A stretch of DNA of 37,645 bases from Phycisphaerae bacterium (GTDB lineage: Bacteria > Planctomycetota > Phycisphaerae > UBA1845 > PWPN01): positions 1 through 37,645 of the forward strand of contig JAAXZI010000080.1 in assembly GCA_012719955.1 (NCBI GenBank), written 5' to 3'. The stretch's first letter is position 1. Each line of letters begins with the position of its first letter. Under the pieces are notes generated by a model. The model was not told the DNA's origin, made no database searches, and worked only from the letters and a program-made list of their open reading frames with translations. Positions 34,470-37,645 of this stretch are shown here, in pieces. The position numbers were made by a program, and so were the translations under genes.

Positions 34470-34499
34470 CTCGTGCGTAAGAACGCAAGTCCGCCTGCC

Positions 34500-35447
34500 T
34501 CATGATCCTTGAGCCGAATCAGGTTCCATCTGGAGGGGCAGGATGCACATCCACACATCCCGCCGCGTAACCTCCTGAAACCCGAACGCCGCATAGAGTC
34601 CTCGTGCCGGCAGGTTCTCCACGTCCACTGTCAGCGTAACCAGGGCCGTGCCTTGGGCCCGCGCCGTTTCAATCGCGCGACGTAAAAGCGTCGCTCCGTA
34701 ACCCTGACCGCGCGCGGACGGCAGCAGTCCCATGTAAACCACTTCCATCGAGGCCCGCTCCGGAACCCGGGCCATCAACAACACGCCCACCGCCTCGCGC
34801 CCCGACCGCGCCAACAGCCAGAAACGCGGATCGAACTCGCCGGCCGCACGATGGCTGGCCAGCGTGTCCTCGATGTCGCGAACGCCGCTCAGCGCGGCGC
34901 AATCCAGGCTCCCCGTGTAGGTTTCCTGGACCACTCGGGCAAACTCCCGATGCGCATGAACGCTGTATTCCTCCCAGGTCAGCGGAGGGTAGCTCCGGGT
35001 ACGCGGCACCGGCTCCACTACGTCGCGTTCGAGATAAATCAGCTCGGTAAGACGTTTGAACCCCGCCCGCGCGAACAGATCGCGTTCAAGCACGGCTTCC
35101 GGCGCGATCACGCCCTGGACCAGCCGGACGCCACGCGATTCCGCACGGCAAACCGTCTCCTGCAGCAGGGAGACGACGGTGTCCGCATGCGCGGGGGTGG
35201 GTACCTGGTTGGGAATGAAGACGCTGGCCATCCGGCCGGGGGCGTCTACGCACAGGCAGGCGGTCTCGATCCGCCCCCCCTCTTCGGCCACCAGACAATG
35301 CTTCAGCGAGAGATTCTGACGAGATGCGTACCGGATCAGAGTATCGATCTGGCGATGGAGTTCCCCGGGGTCCATATTCGGCCGGGCCAGCAGCACGCCC
35401 AACGCTGCTCGAACCTCGCCTCTTTCGGCCGGCCGGATCACGTGCAT
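34500..35447 (-). CDS. Tandem-GNAT acetyltransferase-like protein
   Basis: A 315-aa protein that looks like two GNAT folds in series. The N-terminal half is degenerate. The C-terminal half (about 150-305) has the acetyl-CoA signature: a strand MEVVYMGLLP, then the pyrophosphate loop ARGQGYGATLLRRAI (Q/RxxGxG/A) and a closing VDVENLPARGLYAAFGFQE. GNAT enzymes acetylate amines; the substrate here cannot be told. The 3' end stops just before the DnaA-box region upstream of dnaA, on the same strand. No strong ribosome site precedes the ATG at 35447. Confidence 0.8.
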   Translation of the reverse strand: MHVIRPAERGEVRAALGVLLARPNMDPGELHRQIDTLIRYASRQNLSLKHCLVAEEGGRIETACLCVDAPGRMASVFIPNQVPTPAHADTVVSLLQETVCRAESRGVRLVQGVIAPEAVLERDLFARAGFKRLTELIYLERDVVEPVPRTRSYPPLTWEEYSVHAHREFARVVQETYTGSLDCAALSGVRDIEDTLASHRAAGEFDPRFWLLARSGREAVGVLLMARVPERASMEVVYMGLLPSARGQGYGATLLRRAIETARAQGTALVTLTVDVENLPARGLYAAFGFQEVTRRDVWMCILPLQMEPDSAQGS

Positions 35448-35545
35448 GACTCAGGATTCTCAACGCTCGTTTTCTGGCTCTCAGCTTAACTTCCCGACCA
35501 CCGGGAAACCCACAACTGAGGCTGAGAACCGCGGATCCCGATCCA

Positions 35546-36046
35546 TCATCCCCCCATCAGACCGGCCGGCACCCGGCTGGTATAGCCCTCGACCTCCAGC
35601 TCGCATCGGGGCACCACCACCACGCTCCACGGACTGCTGCGTTCCAGGCCCGCGGATCGCTCCAGGCCCGGGTGGATGCGTTGCTCCTGCACGCGCACCC
35701 GCGGCCCCTCACGCCACACGCGCGTGATCTTCACGCCGATGTCCTCACCCAGCGTCGGCCCCAACGCGGTGATCAAGACCATTTGCGTCTCGAAATCAAC
35801 CGGTACAGCCGTGACAGGCACCTGGGCCAGCGTGGCGGCATCATAGGCCACAATCCGCACCGGACGCGTAACATGCGACCATGTGCCGCTGGCCTCCCAC
35901 AAGATGGGCAGATCCTCGATCACCCGCTCGACGGGGCATCGCTGCACATCCTGCCGATCCGTGCAGGCCACCACCATAACCAGCAACCAGGCCGCCCGCG
36001 AGCCGCGCCAGGCTGCACGACAGTACGTCCGGTTCCCTCTTTCCAT
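35546..36046 (-). CDS. Lipoprotein with PrcB-like C-terminal domain
   Basis: A 166-aa protein with a basic start and lipobox LLVMVVAC (the Cys is lipidated after export). The mature part includes MVLITALGPTLGEDIGVKI...RVRVQEQRIHPG...PWSVVVVPRCELEVEGY, a pattern similar to the PrcB_C domain that binds or regulates a protease in other bacteria. That link is a weak inference. The ATG at 36046 follows a weak AGGCGG; a second ATG lies four codons upstream at 36058. A GC-rich hairpin (36064-36099) lies just upstream of the start. Confidence 0.65.
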   Translation of the reverse strand: MERGNRTYCRAAWRGSRAAWLLVMVVACTDRQDVQRCPVERVIEDLPILWEASGTWSHVTRPVRIVAYDAATLAQVPVTAVPVDFETQMVLITALGPTLGEDIGVKITRVWREGPRVRVQEQRIHPGLERSAGLERSSPWSVVVVPRCELEVEGYTSRVPAGLMGG

Positions 36047-36063
36047 GCCGCCTATCATAGCCG

Positions 36064-36099
36064 AAGGCCCCGCGCCGTGCTATCGCCGGCCGGGGCCTT
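36064..36099. other. Hairpin in the leader of the PrcB-like lipoprotein gene
   Basis: AAGGCCCCG (36064-36072) pairs with CGGGGCCTT (36091-36099) around a GC-rich 18-nt loop. In minus-strand RNA it ends five to seventeen bases before the two candidate start codons, so it could affect translation. No T run follows. Confidence 0.5.
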
Positions 36100-36174
36100 G
36101 AATATTCGGATTGACGCCAAAGACCAGATCGTATTGTCCTTCCGGGTCCAGGCGCTTCGCGCTTCGGCCGGTGA

Positions 36175-36278
36175 GGCGGGCAGGATGCCCGCCCCCCAAC
36201 AACGCCGACCGGCTGCTCTGGGGGAGGGCGGGCATCTTGCCCGCCTGGATTTCTCGGAGGGCGTGCATCTTGCACGCC
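36175..36278. repeat. Three REP-like hairpin units
   Basis: Unit A: GGCGGGCA-GGA-TGCCCGCC (36175-36193). Unit B: GGCGGGCA-TCT-TGCCCGCC (36227-36245). Unit C: GGCGTGCA-TCT-TGCACGCC (36260-36278). Each is an 8-bp stem with a 3-nt loop. Unit C carries a base-pair swap that keeps the stem perfect. Unit B equals the copy inside the UvrC-like gene. Confidence 0.95.
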
Positions 36279-36311
36279 TTTGACGGTCGATTGGCACTCA
36301 AAGCCGGATCG

Positions 36312-36390
36312 CAGCGGCCGGGCCGGGTACCCGGTGAAAGCTGGGTACCGGCCGTTTACGGCAAAGCGGCCGGTATGACGACCGGCCGCC
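36312..36390. repeat. GC-palindrome units (CGGCCGGT family)
   Basis: Further copies of the family at 5752-6030 and 16881-16946. ACCGGCCG (36347-36354) pairs with CGGCCGGT (36367-36374). The copies lie directly against the REP-like units, and 36110-36419 holds no gene. Confidence 0.8.
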
Positions 36391-36419
36391 ACGCAGAACC
36401 GCCCGCTGTGCGCGGAAGC

Positions 36420-36806
36420 CTAAAGCAGCTCCAGCAACTCCGGCGGAATATCGTCTTCGTCGATGGCGCCGGACTGGATGGCCTGGGTCACCTGCTCGAT
36501 CGTGTTCAGGTCATGGACGTTCAGAAAATCAACGATTGCCGCCGCCTGCTCGTCGGTGAGGCTGGGGATCTGCAGGTTGCCCAGATTGATGCCGAAGTCG
36601 GCGGCCAGTGTGGGCAGGTTGTCCGCCAGGATCTGCCACTCATCGGCGGTCATCGACTTCAGGCTACCCCCCATCAGCTTGGAAGCCGCCGTGAGCAGGG
36701 TACCGCCGCCTTGATTGCTGGTCCGCGGGTCGCCCACGCAGCCGGTGGTCATGGCCAGTAACAGTGCGCCCAGTATCCCCAGCGTGCCCCGTTTCAACGA
36801 GATCAT
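36420..36806 (-). CDS. Small lipoprotein, hypothetical
   Basis: A 128-aa protein with signal and lipobox LLLAMTTGC (Cys at about 23). The mature part is helical and acidic, with MTADEWQILADNLPTL, IPSLTDEQAAAIVDFLNVHDL and a DEDDIPPELLELL end. The ATG at 36806 has a G-rich GGGGGA six to twelve bases upstream. It lies 71 nt downstream of a second small lipoprotein on the same strand; both end in helical acidic tails (ELTEDQKRQEL and LTDEQAAAI), so the pair may be related and share a transcript. Function unknown. Confidence 0.7.
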   Translation of the reverse strand: MISLKRGTLGILGALLLAMTTGCVGDPRTSNQGGGTLLTAASKLMGGSLKSMTADEWQILADNLPTLAADFGINLGNLQIPSLTDEQAAAIVDFLNVHDLNTIEQVTQAIQSGAIDEDDIPPELLELL

Positions 36807-36877
36807 AGTGTCCCCCCTAGAAGACCAGGATGATCCGTAAAAGGCCCGCCCGGCACCGCCCCAGCGATACCCGTAGG

Positions 36878-37156
36878 TCACAGGCCCCGGATCAACACAT
36901 CGATGAGATCTTCGTCCGTGATGCCCAGGTTGCGCAGCTCCTGCCGCTTCTGATCCTCGGTGAGCTCGGGGTTGTCGAGGATCCGCGTGATGGCCTCCAG
37001 TCGAATGGGGCCGTTCACGCCCATGATCACATTGTGCGCGGGCGGCTGACAGCCGGGAACCCATCCGGCCAGGCACAAGGCCAGACCGGCCAGTTTCAGA
37101 CCCACCCCCCGCCCGAAGCGACGGGAACAACGGCGGAAGAGAGAACCGCATACCAT
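36878..37156 (-). CDS. Small lipoprotein, hypothetical
   Basis: A 92-aa protein with a basic n-region, signal and lipobox LAGWVPGC. The short mature part ends ILDNPELTEDQKRQELRNLGITDEDLIDVLI, two amphipathic helices reminiscent of small dimerising modules. AGGAG lies ten bases before the ATG at 37156; a TTG two codons upstream is only four bases from it. It appears to head an operon with the lipoprotein at 36420-36806. Confidence 0.7.
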   Translation of the reverse strand: MVCGSLFRRCSRRFGRGVGLKLAGLALCLAGWVPGCQPPAHNVIMGVNGPIRLEAITRILDNPELTEDQKRQELRNLGITDEDLIDVLIRGL

Positions 37157-37535
37157 GTTCAAGCAGCTCCTTTCGATGCCACTACGGGCACGCCGCCGCT
37201 AAAGATATTGTCGTCCCGCACCGGCCACAAGCTTAACAGCCAAGCCCCCGCCGACGACTTTCCGCCGGGCGGCAGCACCGCAGCAGGGCCGTCCCCCCTT
37301 CACGCGCCTTCCACGCGCCCCACATTATCACCCCCTCCATTGAGTTGCCGGGTTATCGCTCCTATGAGGAACCTTCGAATTGCCCGCTTATGGGTCTATC
37401 CACCGGCCGGCGGGCACCTGTGGCAGAACCAACTCTTCTCCTCCCATTGGATGAGTGCCATAGCTGTTTGCAGTCGCGCGAGCGCCTTCAGCGATCCCCC
37501 CGTGCGAAGCACTCAGGAGTTTGCGTTTCTCTCCG
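37157..37535. other. Non-coding stretch upstream of the lipoprotein pair
   Basis: No gene is supported. It probably contains the promoter of the two lipoprotein genes, but no clear -35/-10 pair was found. Confidence 0.5.
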
Positions 37536-37537
37536 CC

Positions 37538-37645
37538 CATCCGCGTTCATCCCCGTTCATCCGCTGTCGCTCTGTCTTGGCGTCCTTGGCGTCTTTGCGA
37601 TTCAATTCCCCCATCCCCTTGTCTCCTTGTCCCCTTGTCTCCGTG
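37538..37645. repeat. Terminal word-repeat arrays
   Basis: Three word types follow each other: CCGCGTTCAT/CCCCGTTCAT (37541-37560), TCTTGGCG/TCCTTGGCG/TCTTTGCG (about 37575-37599), and TCCCCTTGTC/TCCTTGTCCCC (37614-37645). The last is the reverse complement of the array at 1-40, with a 21-nt exact match (37614-37634 against 4-24). Confidence 0.85.

Noticed and set aside
36420-37151. A 243-aa reading frame covering both small lipoproteins
   Set aside because: The first 115 residues have no signal or family; the lipoprotein start at 36806 and the separate lipoprotein at 36878-37156 in another frame explain the region better.

Overview
This is a GC-rich window of about 37.6 kb with ordinary bacterial housekeeping genes (dnaA, ilvD, trpC, mnmA, yjbQ) mixed with envelope and surface genes: a Maf-type glycosyltransferase, a GT9 transferase, a beta-barrel porin, several small lipoproteins, an NPCBM glycoside hydrolase-like protein and a giant TPR protein. 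Together with the frequent GTG starts and the many short palindromic intergenic repeats, this gene content points to a Gram-negative Planctomycetota lineage, possibly Phycisphaerae-like. That placement is inference; no rRNA or tRNA gene is visible to confirm it. Most genes lie on the minus strand.

Layout. 1-4060: a nucleotidyltransferase-like/SPASM protein and a Maf (DUF115) glycosyltransferase, probably a surface or flagellin glycosylation pair. 4060-7584: ilvD and a UvrC-like protein, separated by three kinds of repeat. 7639-8540: a small membrane protein and an isolated Maf N-terminal-like domain. 8956-10173: a ParA ATPase fused to an AMPK-beta-like glycogen-binding domain, ending at a clear terminator. 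10388-12512: trpC, a divergent CPBP protease and a small membrane protein that overlaps it tail to tail. 12695-16160: a three-gene ABC exporter operon. 16290-19375: yjbQ, mnmA and a GT9 glycosyltransferase. 19430-27857: a 1231-aa secreted hydrolase-like protein and a convergent 1505-aa TPR protein. 28026-31730: a HAD hydrolase, a secreted coiled-coil protein, a porin and a mini-lipoprotein. 31731-32635: a gene-poor stretch with a candidate minus-strand small RNA. 32636-35447: dnaA with two upstream DnaA boxes, and a GNAT protein. 35546-37156: three lipoproteins.

Two architectures stand out. The first is the ParA-glycogen-binding fusion (8956-10173), in which both the ATPase motifs and the carbohydrate-contact residues look intact. 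The second is the SPASM protein (237-1874), whose radical-SAM-like region lacks the three cluster cysteines and which also carries a nucleotidyltransferase-like N-terminus. A third protein, the UvrC-like one, has lost the GIY-YIG signature but kept the four-cysteine Fe-S motif.

The intergenic regions are unusually structured. They hold several families of short word repeats, arranged as arrays or as imperfect inverted pairs: 3918-4054, 14416-14561, 16881-16946, 23128-23338 and 36175-36278. One family shows a compensatory base change in its stem and also sits in frame inside the UvrC-like gene. Two genes end with stop codons inside repeat arrays. The two ends of the window carry the same repeat in opposite orientation, which suggests that the contig broke at repeats.
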